64,000 bases of DNA from Pteria penguin. Lineage: Eukaryota; Mollusca; Bivalvia; Pterioida; Pteriidae. Under the pieces are notes generated by a model. It worked only from the letters and a program-made list of their open reading frames with translations. It had not been told where the DNA came from and made no database searches. The DNA is taken from positions 59,136,983 through 59,200,982 of the forward strand of contig CM068580.1 of the NCBI GenBank assembly GCA_035048485.1. The letters run 5' to 3'. Made by a program: the position numbers and the translations under genes. Below, piece by piece: positions 30,801 through 44,287 of the stretch. The first letter of the stretch is position 1. Each line of letters starts with the position of its first letter.

Positions 30801-31491
30801 TCTCAACATGCTCTTTGTCCGTAATGGAGTAAGAATTGTATGCCAAATTCTCCCCTTGTCCATTTTTATGAACAAAATTACATCGCCTAGCCCAGTCTTG
30901 GGCTTCAGCTTGCAAGTCGTTGTCCCATTCCTATGTAAAAAAGAGATACCATAATTAATAATACAGTTTCATGTATTATTATCACCTTCAGCAATCATTG
31001 TCATATCCCTATGCCTTTATATCCTGAATAGGTATTGGTTATAGACTTTAACTAAATGTTAAAATATATATCCATCTAATTATATTCTTTATAAGTAAAA
31101 TTAGAATAGAAGACACATACACCGGTTATCAACAGACCTAGAGTAAGATATCACTGAGTTACTTGCTTAAATAAAGATAAATATTGATACTTAATTTTAA
31201 AACTTTTATGTAAATGAACTTGAACAAAGAAAAACAAACTGTTCAATAAATCTTAATTCCTTTCTTTATTATTTTTCATTGAAATATGAAATTTTGAAGG
31301 GATAAGATTTACGAACATTTTCGTATTCATCTGACGCATATACATACAAGTTTCTGCATGTTTGTAGACCCGAGTCCTCGTCGGTACCCATTATGAATGT
31401 CTAGAATAAGTTGCTTGTAAAGGCCAACATCCACGGCAGTGCTCATTGCACTACTTGTCAGGCAAACGAGGGTTATAAATGAGAAAAGCAT
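27841..31491 (-). CDS. CAP-ShKT secreted protein, copy C (frameshift in ShKT-2 exon)
   Basis: Same gene model as copy B. Exons on minus: 31491-31348, 30930-30715, 30525-30434, 30309-30215, 30032-30006, 29101-29084, 28849-28718, 28416-28295, 27959-27841. Signal peptide begins MLFSFITLV. The CAP exon, Cys-rich tail and first and third ShKT domains are intact. Exon 8 is 122 nt instead of 123 because one T is missing in the run near 28321, which shifts the frame inside the domain. Its PGW is also changed to PAW, and its donor has the same weakened ACAA|GTAT as in copy A. Exon 8 is flanked by phase-1 introns, so a transcript that skips it would stay in frame and make a 280-residue, two-ShKT protein. 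Whether this happens is inference. With exon 8 included the protein would end abnormally. Confidence 0.78.
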
Positions 31492-34207
31492 CGTTGATGA
31501 AGCCTACAATTGTAAATAAAAGCCGAGTCTCTAATTTACATGGTTAGATTGACGTTGATGTATTTCATTTTAATACAATAACCGAATATGACCACTTGAC
31601 TTTAGACTGTGTGGGAACGGTTCACTAACGTAGCTGTTATATATGCTTGTATAATAGACCGAAATAGTACAGATTTAAGCGATTGTTGTAGTTTAATTCC
31701 TAATGTAATTAAATTGAACGAAAACCCTGCAGCCTTCCAGCGCCTAACCTTTGGCAATCTGTGCTTCAAACTGTGCTTTCCTTGTATATTTTCTTCTAAG
31801 CTCTCATTTTTGTGGTAGCGTGAATATCACGCTGTTACCACGCTGATGATTAAAACATATCAGTATGGTGACAATTTCTTTGAATTTATCCAACACCCCG
31901 CCCCCCCTCCCGCTTTAATCTCATAATAATAAATAAATAAATAAACAATAAGAAGGAGTAACAAGGTTAAATTTATTCTTGATGTTAAATATTGTCTGCT
32001 TTAATATTTGTCCCTTTTTATTTTTGATACGGAAATGGTATTCCATTATTCCATAATGGTATCCCATTTTTTATTTTTATGAAACCCTCAACTTGAGCAA
32101 CCTGTAGAGTTTTTTTTTTTTTTTCTCTGTATCGACGTTTATTTATAGATTTTAAAAGATTTTTTCTTACTGAATATTGTTTTTATGGTGAGCATAAAGG
32201 TGGACCTTCATCCATGCTAAATGAATTACGGTTGCCACATTTAATTTCCTGCACCTGCATTACAACCGAATATTATTGTGATATCTTTTCATGTGCTTAT
32301 TGATTGCATTTCCATGTCGGTATCTTTTTTCTTTTCTTAGAGAAATTTAGAAAATAAAAGCAAATTTCTCATCACTGAGAACGTGTTTTGTAACTATCTT
32401 ACATCAGCACAAAATAATTCAAATAAGACTTACCTAGGAGAATCGTACCTGGTGGTTAGCTCTTGATTCTTACACGAAATTTTGTTCAGGTTGATGCTCT
32501 TTATATAGACCAAACGGATGTAACTGATTGGAAAATGGCTTTTGAACAGCATGAAATGGAGTATTTTCATTTCAGTTAACAATCAAGAAGCGTATGATTT
32601 TTTGTATGTAAATGCTTATGTGCTAAATTGTATTAAAATTTTCTTTTCAATTTGGATAGAGATGACACTGCTTTTTTTCCAACAAACCTCCCCTCGCATT
32701 CTGACAATAAAAATGTAATCAATATTTAAAGTCATATACGTCATAACTGTGTGCAGCAAATGCACACTTATGTCCTGTAAGCTCTAATCTTTATCTTTAG
32801 GCAAAGATACATATTATCTGTTGTACTTTTAGGTGCGGTTAAACTCGATACATTTCGTTAATGAAGTACGAATATAATAATTGAAAGCATAAATGTTCAC
32901 CATGTGTTCATATGTGATATTATTACCATACTTTTATCCAAGTGTATCGATTTATTTTGCTTTCACGGCAACCGAGAAGACAATAAACTTTAATACGGAG
33001 TGGTACTATAGAATACGAATGTTAAGACCGACCGTCCGAGGTCGTCAACGTACTTGAGGTTTTATCGAGCATTTTAGCGACGTTCTATATGGGTTTCTCT
33101 TCATAGATTTACCCTTTTGTATTTCCTGTGACACAGAATAAATAATGTTAAATAAGAACTTTTGCACTCCTCTGTAATTTTTAATTGAAACATATGTTGT
33201 ATTTCTTCTCCTAAAGAATATAAGTTAGACACTACATAGAAAATTAAAGTCCGCAGTGAAAGTGATAATCGAGATGTAAACAATATTGTAAAGGAAGCCT
33301 GGGCGCCAGTAAAACATTGTAAAAACAATGTATATAATTTTTGTAGCTAAATATATATTTTCGTTCAAAAGTTTGTAAATATTACGCGAGTGATGTAACT
33401 TGTATTTTTTGTATTTGTTAGGTTTTTCCTTCTCCTTTTTTCTAATTTGATCGTTGCAATTACTTTTAAATGTTAGCAAAAACATGCAAATAGCATACAA
33501 AGTGTATCCTTTAGTTATAGGCTGCGTAATTTTTAAACTTTCTTGTTTTCGAACATATTCTCCTGTCGTCGCAATGACTGAAACGCTTAACTAGAAGGGG
33601 CAATCCGAGTTCGATGTTTAGCTGACATACAATCTTTGGATGATAATCAGGATCGTGAAGTATATACCACCATCTAATAATAGCTCGTCACTAGTTTAGA
33701 ACTTCATAGTGATTACAAAATGGCTTATTGACTTTGTTGTGTCTTAAATATAACGGAAGTTTCCACTACAATAAAAAGCCAACGAAAGATAACCGACCAA
33801 AGATAACGCTAATAAAAACCTGCAGAGACGTTACTTTTGAAATACATATCAGTAGTTAAACACAGACACAACTCACACATTCAGTTACTTACATTGGACT
33901 ACCCCTTGGAGGACTTTGAAGACTCATATCGGTAGTGTTTTCTCCATGTAACTCTATGAACGTTTTGTAAAATGAGAAAAAAGATTAAAAAATCGGTAGT
34001 AAAACATAATCCCAACACAAACAGTCAATTACCTGTATTGTATTCTCTCATTAAATTTTGTAAAAAAAAAAAAAGAATAACAAAAACAAAAAGAAAACAA
34101 AAAAAAACCAAAAAAAAAAAACAGTAATATATGTGACACAAGATGCAGGATTTACCTTAAAACGGTATCATTCCTTATTATCCAAAAGATAAATGGGAAA
34201 GTGGAAA
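31492..34207. other. Upstream spacer between copies C and D (no gene)
   Basis: Paralogous to 20601-23700. It contains an interrupted C-rich run near 31896-31911 and an A-rich tract near 34062-34122. At 34208 it jumps directly to the RT fossil, so about 1.9 kb present in the B-C spacer is missing. No supported gene. Confidence 0.6.
31637..31643 (-). promoter_or_regulatory. Putative TATA box, copy C
   Basis: TATATAA on minus, 146 bp upstream of the start codon, conserved with copies A, B and D. Confidence 0.35.
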
Positions 34208-34410
34208 TGAGCGTATAAGGTCTTTATAACAACCTTAAAATTTGAGGGATGTTGACTCAGTGCGTGAGATGTCATATCCTTGTGACACTAACTTTTCTCC
34301 TAGTAGTTTTTATAGATAAAGGAACGATACTCAGAAGAAGCTCGAGCACACGAATCATTTGAGACATATAACCCAGAACACCATACGCAGGTGATAAATA
34401 AACGTGTAAT
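34208..34410 (-). pseudogene. Decayed reverse transcriptase (PLE-C), short copy
   Basis: Matches the C-terminal portion of the fossil at 12471-12660. On minus it retains frame-shifted traces of the thumb region (a CARASSEYRSFI segment). The catalytic region is absent. Confidence 0.5.
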
Positions 34411-34729
34411 AGGGAAACTACTTTTAAGTGGAGAAATATGAACTTTAGTGGTGCCGAATAATTTTCTACAAGTAATACCAGGTATATGAAGAGTGGACAC
34501 AGAGGGCAATCTAAGTGGTGTGATTATAACTTTAGGAGATTTGTATTTTAATTTTATTATATTTGAAGCCATTTTAATGAAAAGGGGGATAAGGATGTAC
34601 AAACCCAGGGGAAAGCTCCCACACAACCAAGTCAGTAACTATTGGGTGAATAATAACACTTGAAACACCCAGATACGGGGAACCTTTTTACAGGCTCCAC
34701 ACTGCATCTGAGAATAAGTGTAGATATAA
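34411..34729. other. Unassigned insert between PLE-C and PLE-A fragments
   Basis: About 320 bp with no counterpart in the other units. On minus an open stretch beginning MASNIIKLKYKSP runs from about 34573 to 34425. I do not recognise it. It may be a fragment of another transposable element or of a gene. Confidence 0.35.
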
Positions 34730-34860
34730 AAGAAGAAAGAGGAGTTACTGGCTCAGTTATGTGGCAGAAGTCACCATGGAGCTATACAATACATGAATAT
34801 AAATAATATACTAGAACATATAACACATTACAAAAATATTTTATTGTAATGCAATTAAAA
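34730..34860 (-). mobile_element. PLE-A 3'-end fragment
   Basis: Starts with the PLE-A terminus (GAAAGAGGAGTTACTGGCTC) and follows the tail at 13556-13680 for about 130 bp. No coding part. Confidence 0.7.
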
Positions 34861-35700
34861 AATCATAGTCTCAAAGAAAGTCACTCAGTGTAATTGACAT
34901 CAAAGTTGACTCATCTACGGAAATGAAATAAAAACACAACTGCAGTAAATCATTATAATTCAACTCTAATTATTTATTTTCATTTCCAACATAATACAAA
35001 TACAGGTTCTTTTTCCCCCACATACATTTGATGGATTTATCTGAAAGTCACCATGGCATTGCTGAAATGAAGTATACCAATGACAGATTGTACTACAAAC
35101 ATGCACCTCTCTCCTGATCCAAAGGTATTAAAATAAGATAAATTACAAAAAAAAACCATATCCCCAATTTTTTGTTTCTTTCCTCTTGATAAAGGCCAAG
35201 TGACCGAAAATATGTGGCCATTGGGTGTTCCGCGGAGCTTTGATTCGAGTGTTATAATACCTTTTTTCCTGATGTTATGTGGAAATTACACTTTCTACAG
35301 TGTTGGTTAATATTCATTCATATGTTTCCCCTGCATGTAAGGACATTCATGGCGAATATAAGTAGCCATTCAGGAGAAATTTCCTCCTCCCGAACACCTC
35401 GTCTCGCCTCTGAATATCAGGGGTCCGTGGTTGTCCGCTGTGGTACATTGATGTTAGTGTCATACTTAATAGACACCAGTTACTTTCGGATATTACATCG
35501 TTATTTACTTGACTCACACTGACCTTCGGAGGCCTATATATATAAATACCATATGATAGAATAGATGATAATAAGTTATATATTTACACACACAATTTTC
35601 TTTATAAATATAATGAAGTTATTATATAAATAGAAATGCATTTTTTCATCTGAAATAAAATACAATATAATATAAAAAGATACAAAAGTATACCTTATCA
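34861..35700. other. Spacer downstream of copy D (no gene)
   Basis: Equivalent to 16065-16927 with the conserved module at about 35320-35540. Its left part is truncated by the preceding insertions. No supported gene. Confidence 0.6.
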
Positions 35701-38700
35701 CTAAGTCGTACAGATTCCACAGGTTTTAGGACAATTTGGTTCCATGAATGCTGCATTGGATTTACAGCTCCATTTCCATCCGGGGCATCTGTCTGCGTAC
35801 TTAGGAACATCTACACAATCTATTACGAGAGAATTTTTAAATTTACTTAAAATTCTGGTGAGATCAATAATTTGAATGGTTCTAGGAGTGAAGTGATATG
35901 AATATATACTTATATATATATCGATTTCTAAATCCAATATCTATAAACACAGACACTATGAAAGTATTACGCTAAATGCCCACATAAAAAATCATGACAT
36001 ACTGGTTCCCTGTTTTAAAATATTACAGTTCATTCATTCATTATTCTCCCACATCAAAAGCAATTAATTCAAAACTATATATATACATCCTCCTTTATAA
36101 ATTTTATTTTATCATTTTACAATTAAAACCAGGTTATGAACACAATATACCTGTTTTTGAAGTACAGATTCCACATGTTTTAGGACAATTGGGTTCCATG
36201 AATGCTGCATTGGACTTACAGCTCCATTTCCATCCGGGGCATCTATCGGCGTACTTAGGAACATCTACGCAATCTCCTACAACGTAAGTTTTTCTTTTAT
36301 ATATAAATTAATAAATTATAGATTTATGAATTTCATTTAGATCTATCTATGGACAGAAACACTATTAAAGCTTTGTAAAAGACCCATGTAAAATATCATG
36401 ACATTGTTTATATACATGTAGATACCCTTTCTTGCAGAGTTTATATACAATAAGTATTTACCTAGTATTACCGAGCCGAGAAAAACGCTATTTCTTAGAA
36501 TATTGCAGTATATATTTGTGAAGAATACCCCCCCCCCCCAAAAAAAAACAAAACAAAACAATTGCCCCACACCCTCCTAAAACAAAAAGAAAGAAAACCA
36601 ACTAAAATCGAAACGACAACAAAGATATAAAAAGGAATTAACGTAATAAAATATTATAGATGAAAAGAAATGTAAATAAAAATACATTCGACAAAATTTA
36701 CTTTTGTTAATCTCTTATTCAAAAAGGTACCTGTCTCTGGCGTAGATGAACCACAAAATTCACAAGTTTTGGGACAATTTTGTGTCATGAAATTCTTGTT
36801 CGTCTCACAGCTATGTTTCCATCCAGGACACCGAGAGGCATATTTTGGAAGGTCCTTGCATTCTATTAAAATCAATAAAGCATTATTTTTAATCTCATTA
36901 TTTTCTAATGTAAACATAAAAACATAAAGATGAAAGGAAATATCACGATAGTATTCTGAGTTCAAATTTGTCGCATAAACCAAAGTCATATGAATGCTAA
37001 ATGGACAATTTTCGAGCAGAATTTGATATTCTTGGCTTTAGCAATAACCTAGATAAATTAATCGCAATGAGAAAACGTGGTTGAAAGGTTTTATTGAAAT
37101 CTCACCTCCTGTTGGTCCTATGCCTGAAAACAATAGAGATAATACGTATATGTAATACTGCTTTAAAAATATTTCTAAAACTTATCATGCATTATATTGA
37201 AATTTGAATATTTTCAACCAATTCAATACGGAAATTACGCATAAAAATGGAATAAGTAATTTAAGTAGGAGCACAACGACAAAATTTTAATTTTAGCAAT
37301 ATCCAAATACTTTTCTAACTGGACGACAAAATACCGTAAAAACACATTTAATTCCCGATAATTGCACAAATCCAAACACGACTTTCCCTGAAAATGCTGC
37401 AAGACTTACGATTAAGTACTTATATAACACGTTTATAGCTTCTCGCAAAATCATGTCTAGCAATTATGCCTACTGTGAAATTATCACCAAAATGAAGTCG
37501 AACGAAATATAGGTGATTGATAGTAGTTGACTTTCATTATACTTTCCCTTACTGTGTATGGGGTGCGTTACGTGTGTCTCATTTGAAAAATCGCCAAAAA
37601 GTGTCATATTCCCAGTTCTCTCGAAATTTATGAAATTCAACCAAACAACAGAAATACTAGTAGACTGAACCTACTCTTCATCACAACTTAGAGAGAATCA
37701 ATAGTGTCTCTCAGTCTTATGTAGGAATCGGAAAGATGGCATATCGACAAAAGAGAGTTAGGTGCAGTCCTTACATAAAGTGCACTTCGAGTTAAGTTTA
37801 TGACTGCTTTTCAAGTTTACTTGGCGACAACAGAGTAAACTTGGAATCAAGTTTAGAAGAACACTTGATTCCAAGTTTAATACTAAACTTGATTCCAAGT
37901 TTACTCCAAGTGCACTTCGTTTAGTTTCTATATACATGTACATTTACTATATTTTTCTATTAAAACAATTTTTTATGTAAAATATACAAGTGAACATAAT
38001 AACAGAATTATTTCAATTCTGTTATACTGTATACATAATAATACAATTATTTCTATCCTGTTATACGAAACTTGATAATTCTAATATACAAACGTTGAAA
38101 AGTAAACTTGGTGTCACTTGATAGTAAACTTACAGATATATAGATGACTTGCTTTCAATTAATAATCCTTTATTCGCGGATTACCTTAGCATCATCTATC
38201 CAAGTGAAATTGAGGTCAAAGAAACCACAGAAAGTAGTAATTCTACTTCGTATTTAGATATAATGTTGTCTTTCAACATTAATGGTCAATTGAACACCTC
38301 ACTCTATGACAAACGTGACGATTTCAATTTCGCTATCACAAACTTTCCTTTCATAAGTAGCAACATTCCATCATGGCCCACATACGGCGTATTCATATCT
38401 CAGTTAATACGTTATTCCAGAGCATGTTCAAATTACAGTGACTTTGTTCTGAGGGCTAGGCGACTTTCAGTAAAGCTGCTCAACCAGGGTTATATATGTG
38501 CTAGAATAGCAACGTCACTGAGGAAATTCTATGGTCGTTACGAGACTCTTATTACTCCATATGATATCTCGTTATCCAGACTTTTGGATGATATTCTGGA
38601 CTGAGACCGATTTCGATCATTTTACACAGATTTGACACCTTCTATACTAGAAGGTTACCTACTTCGACTTCTCCATATATAAATACATATGGAATTTACA

Positions 38701-40825
38701 CGATCTGACTCTTTCTGCTGGGTATATGTGACGGGTGTTGCTAGCAAGCAGGAGATGTTCACTCTCCCCGGGCACCTGATCTCACTCCATCACAGGGGTT
38801 CAGTTCAGATATGCTCTTCCAGTAGACATATTTTGTTATTTTCCATTTGTTTTTCATTTTCACTGATTTTGTATGTCCTGTGGTTTTATGATTTTTGGAG
38901 TTGTGCTTTGGATTTATCCATCATCTTTACATTGAAGACGGAATAACTTTAAAGTAACCTTGATATCAAATGCACTTGACTAAATTTATGACTGATTTTC
39001 AGGACGAAAAACTAAACTTGAAATGCACTTGTCAAGTGCACTTGAATGTAAGGTTAGGACTGCACCCAACTGTACATGTCACATGGTCTTACTACTGGTT
39101 CTTGGGAACTGTCCTTACATTTTGTACTCTGTAATGTAACATTGGACGTAACTACGGTGTACTGTATCTAAATATTTTTCTTCTTCATCTGAGGCTTCAG
39201 TAATTAAGCGATTTTGATTTTGACATGGAGAATTACAAATATGATTGGACACTTTATTACGTACGTATACCGTGGTTTGCATAATGCAGACTATGTCACT
39301 CCGTTTTAAATTCTCTTGTCTACGTAAAATAAATATTTACCTGGAGGTATAATTTTCGTCGATGTGCCTGAAAAAGATATCGTTTAGGTATGATGTATTA
39401 TCTCGTGACTGCATACAGTCATAATTTATGGTAATGTGAATGGAAATTATGGTTGTCATTTTTGGTTTGCATTTAAAATTGATGTATTCATTTCTAAAAT
39501 TCAAGTCAACATTTATACATGTTAAACTGATGTACAATTTTACCTGTGCACAATTTATCCTCACACTGTTGACCAGGATTACATCTAGAACATGGTTCTC
39601 CGCCCGTTAAATAAGGGTATTGCCCGACCCAGTTACCGCTATATCAAAAAAAAAAAGAAAATAATTCATTTATACTAAAAAAATATTTAAAAAAAGAATA
39701 TTAAGATCTAACACGAAATTTGTAAAATACTCAGTCGAGATAAATAAATGAATACTTACACAGGTTTGTAAAAACACACTGTATAGAAACCTAAATAATT
39801 GCTACATTTCTCCAAGCCACACCCAACTTTGGTCGTTGTCGCCCATACGATCTACAGTAAACCATTTAAAAGAAACAATAATTATGAATGAATTGTAGTT
39901 TGTTACATTAGTGATGTAACACAATATTCAGAAGTATATGAGAATAAAGATCGCCGGTATGCATAGGAGGAAAGGAAATCAACAATATATTTTTTTTCAT
40001 GGTCAGCCTGTAACGTCATAACTATTCTCTGATTTATACTACTTACGTTTGTGTAATGTGTGCAGACCCTACTGCATGACAGGTCACTGTATCTGTAATG
40101 AAAGGTCTCATTATACCAGCTCTCCAGAGCACTCTCAACATGCTCTTTGTCCGTAATGGAGTAAGAATTGTATGCCAAATTCTCCCCTTGTCCATTTTTA
40201 TGAACAAAATTACACCGCCTAGCCCAGTCTTGGGCTTCAGCTTGCAAGTCGTTGTCCCATTCCTACGTATACAAGAGATACCATAATTAATAATATAGTT
40301 TCATGTATTATTATACTCTTCAGCAATCATTGTCATATCCCTTTGCCTTTATGTCCTGATTAGGTATTGATTATAGGCTTTAACTGAATGTTTAAATATT
40401 TGTATTCATATGATTAAATTGTTTATAAGTAAAATTATAATACAAGACACATATACCGGATAACAACAGATCTAGAATAAGATATCACTGAGTTACTTGC
40501 TTAAATAAAGATAAATATTGATACTTAATTTTAAAACTTTTATGTAAATGAACTTGAAGAAAGAAAAACAAACTGTTCAATAAATCTTAATTCCTTTCTT
40601 TATTATTTTTCATTGAAATGTGAAATTTTGAAGGGATAAGATTTACGAACATTTTCGTATTTATCTGACGCATATACCTACAAGTTTCTGCATGTTTGTA
40701 GACCCGAGTCCTCGTCGGTACCCATTATGAATGTCTAGAATAAGTTGCTTGTAAAGGCTAACATCCACGGCAGTGCTCATTGCACTACTTGTCAGGCAAA
40801 CGAGGGTCATAAGTGAGATAAGCAT
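35701..40825 (-). CDS. CAP-ShKT secreted protein, copy D (intact, transposon in intron 5)
   Basis: Same nine-exon model as copy B and open throughout (966 nt). Exons on minus: 40825-40682, 40262-40047, 39851-39760, 39638-39544, 39367-39341, 37123-37106, 36862-36731, 36273-36151, 35819-35701. The signal peptide begins MLISLMTLV. The tetrad H69, E75, E100, H117 and all cysteines of the three ShKT domains are kept. Small changes include DVGLYKQ to DVSLYKQ, CQDKLC to CEDKLC, and CKDHPKY to CKDLPKY. Exon 1 has donor GTAGGT rather than GTATGT. Intron 5 is enlarged by a 1.3-kb transposon (37757-39070) that leaves the splice sites untouched. Together with B it is one of two copies likely to encode the full protein. 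Confidence 0.86.
37757..39070. mobile_element. Terminal-inverted-repeat element in intron 5 of copy D
   Basis: The ends are inverted copies: left GTTAGGTGCAGTCC then TTACATAAAGTGCACTT, right (reversed) GTTGGGTGCAGTCC, TAACC and TTACATTCAAGTGCACTT. The matching introns of B and C lack it (junction near 18860 and 29735). The first 170 bp are packed with direct and inverted ACTTGGAATCAAGTTTA-type words, like transposase-binding subterminal repeats. No transposase frame. A PLE-B fragment sits inside it. The superfamily is not determined, and no clear target-site duplication is visible. Confidence 0.75.
38133..38934 (+). mobile_element. PLE-B, 5'-truncated copy with RT C-terminus
   Basis: Begins at the catalytic box (YIDDLLSINN) and continues as an open frame to a TGA at 38602-38604 (LYDKRDD, FISQLIRYSRAC, QGYICAR, ending LLDDILD), then the 3' tail to TTTACATT. 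It is nested in the inverted-repeat element. The other large copy is 49071-50128 on minus. It encodes only the thumb end of an RT and is not functional alone. Confidence 0.8.
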
Positions 40826-42937
40826 CGTTGATGAAGCCTAAAATTGTAAAGAAAAGCCGAGTCTGTAATGTACATGGTTAGATTGACGTTGTTCTATTTC
40901 ATTTTAATACAATAACCGAATATCACCACTTGACTTTAGACTGTGTGGGAACGGTTCACCAACGTAGCTATTATATATGCTTGCATAATAGACCGATATG
41001 GTACAGAGTTGGGCGATTGTTGTATTTTAATTCCTAATATAATTAAATTCAACGAAAACCCTGCAGTCTTCCAGTGTGTAACCTTTGGTGATTTGTGCTA
41101 CAAATTGTGCTTTCCTTGTATATTTGCTCTCATTTTTGTGGTAGCGTGAATATCAAATCCAATCGTTTACCACGCTGATGTTTAAACATATCGGTATGGT
41201 GACAATTTCTTTGAATTTATCCAACACCCCCCCCCCCCCCCCCCCCGCTTTATTCTCATAATAATAAATAAATAAAAAAAAAAATAAAAAAATAAATAAA
41301 TAAACAATAATAAGGAAAGTAACAAGGTTAAATCTATTCTTGATGTTAAATATTGTCTGTTTTAATATTTGTCCCTTTTTATTTTTGACACAGAAATAGT
41401 ATTCCATTATTCCATAATGGTATCCCATTTTTTTTTTCTTTTTTATGAAACCCACAACCTTAGCAACCTGTAGAGTTTTTTTCTTTGTATCGACGTTTAT
41501 TTATAGATTTTAAAAGATTTTTTCTTACTGAATATTGTTTTTATGGTGAGGATAAAGTTGGACCTTCATCCATGCTAAATGAATTACGGTTGCCACATTT
41601 AATTTCCTGCACCTTCATTACAACCGAATATTATTGTAATGTCTTTGCATGTGCTTATTGGTTGCATTTCCATGTCGGTATCTTTTTTCTTTTCTTAGAG
41701 AAATTTAGAAAATAAAAGCAAATTTCTCATCACTGAGGACGTGTTTTGTAACTATCTTACATCAGCACAAAATAATTCAAATATGACTTACCTAGGAGAA
41801 TCGTACGTGGTGGTTAACTCTTGATTCTTACACGAAATTTTGTTCAGGTTGATGCTCTTTATATAGACCAAACGGATGTAACTGATTGGAAAATGGCTTT
41901 CCAATATTATGAACAGCATGAAATGGAGTATTATCATTTCAGTTAACAATCAAGAAGCGTATGATTTTTTGTATGTAAATGCTTATGTGCTAAATTGTAT
42001 TAAAATTTTCTTTTCAATTTGGATGCAGATGTCACAGCTTTTTATCCAACAAACCTCCCCTCGCATTCTGACAATAAAAATATTTAAAGTCATATACGTC
42101 ATAATTATGTGCAGCAAATGCACACTTATGTCCTGTAAGCTCTAATCTTTATCTTTAGGCACAGATACATATTATCTGTTGTACATTTAGGTGAGGTTAA
42201 ACTCGATACATTTCGACAATGAAGTACGAATATAATAATTGAAAGCATAAATGTTCACCATGTGTTCATATGTGGTATTATTATCATACTTTTATCCAAG
42301 TCTATTGATGTACTTTGCTTTCACGGCAACCGAGGAGACAATAACCTTTAATACAGGGTAGTACTACAGAATGCGAATGTTAAGACTGACCGTCCGAGGT
42401 CGTCAACGTACTTGAGGTTTTATCGAGTATTTTAGCGACGTTCTATGTGGTTTTATTTTCATAGATTTACCCTTTTGTATTTCCTGTGACACAGAATAAA
42501 TAATGTTAAATAAGACCTTTTGCACTCCTCTGTAATTTTTAATTGAAACATATGTTGTTTTTCTTCTCCTAAAGAATATAAGTTAGACACTACATAGAAA
42601 ATTAAAGTCCGAAGTGAAAGTGATAATTGAGATGTAAACAATATTGTAAAGGAAGCCTGAGTGCCAGTAAAACATTGTAAGAACAATGTATATAATTTTG
42701 TAGCTAAATACAATCTTTGGATGATAATCAGGATCGTGAAGTGTACACCACCATCTAATAATACCTCGTCACTAGTTTAGAACTTCATAGTGATTACAAA
42801 ATCGCTTATTGACTTTGTTGTGTCTAAAATATAACGGAAGTTTCCACTACAATAAAAAGCCAACGAAAGATAACCGACCAAAGATAAAGCTAATAAAAAC
42901 CTGAGACGTTACTTTAGAAATACATATCAGTAGTTAA
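40826..42937. other. Upstream spacer of copy D (no gene)
   Basis: Paralogous to 31492-33850. It contains a C20 run (41227-41246) and an A/T-rich stretch at 41262-41312. The spacer is interrupted at 42938 by the TTAA element and resumes at 49055. No supported gene. Confidence 0.6.
40971..40977 (-). promoter_or_regulatory. Putative TATA box, copy D
   Basis: TATATAA on minus, 146 bp upstream of the start codon. Confidence 0.35.
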
Positions 42938-44287
42938 GGTATCTGATGTACAATTGACGAAAATTTTATGCTTGGTAAGGTATATATATATCATATGTGC
43001 ATTCAAAAGGCACATGTATGTGGTTCAAGAAAATAAGGTTTTTTCTTCTAAAATTACTAAGGGGAGATAACTCTTCCACGTCAAACATTATTGCGCAATA
43101 CCCGTGCATAACTCTGTAATGGGCCAGTTTGGATGTTAAAATTTCCCTTTCTGTGGCCATAATCTTTCTGAGATTTACACAGATACCATTCTGCATTAAT
43201 TAAAAAGATTTAAGAAGGCTACCTCTCATGATAATCACATAAATGTACAATGACATTTATTTTGGGAAGTTTTTTTTTTAATTTTGTTCATCTCGGATCT
43301 TAGCCAACATTGTAATTCATGCCCAATGCATCTATCCATCAGTAATTTTTTTGGTCAATCAAGTTAATGATATATAAATGAATGTTAAAAGAATGCAATG
43401 TGTTTCTGAGAAAGCTTTGATAACAATATTTGCCTTCATCAAGCAAGTTTTACCTTGACAGTAATGACAGCCTTCTGAATTATGAAAAGAACAGACACAA
43501 CACAGACATAGACAGATATATAACCAAATGATTCCTACATATCTTCCTGCATATTTCTGGTGATTTAAAATAAAAAGAGATAAGACACATACTCATTAAT
43601 ATTTATTATTTTCTAGTCTGTAAGGTGCAATAAAAGTTGCACAGACAGAAAGTTGATATAATCTATGGCTGTCCTAACAGGACAAATACCCACAACAACC
43701 AATTTGTCAAACAGGCATAAACTTTGTAACAAAGTCACAGAATAACAAAATGTATTTCAGATACATAATCAGAGGCAAGCACCAGTCTAAGCACTTCACA
43801 ATATATCATTAATACAAGTTTGGTATGTATGACACTCAAGATAAACCGGACGGATGGACAGACATGGGGTGACATGTCAAGGTGATCCAGTATATCCCCA
43901 GCAGGGGAGGGGTATAATTATACAGGTCTCCACAGAAGTAGAAACTTGCATATTTCAGGTATAACACTATCATTTTACATGGCATATATCCTATGAAGAT
44001 AAACACTTTTATAATATAGGTACAACACTACCAATATACATGTACATGATATGGGTATTCATATAGTTGGACACCTACATAATATACCTTTTTCCTATTG
44101 AACTCATATTTCATTCTAATGCCTAACATACGATAATTATCGATACCCCCCACCCCCCCTCCCCCTGCCATCTGCACAACTCGCCGTCCACTCAGTCGGA
44201 CTAAACTTTTACTACCTATGACCTTTTCTATTCCAGGATAACACGAATCACAACCTTCGATGTTCTCACATATATGGCCCGATATAT

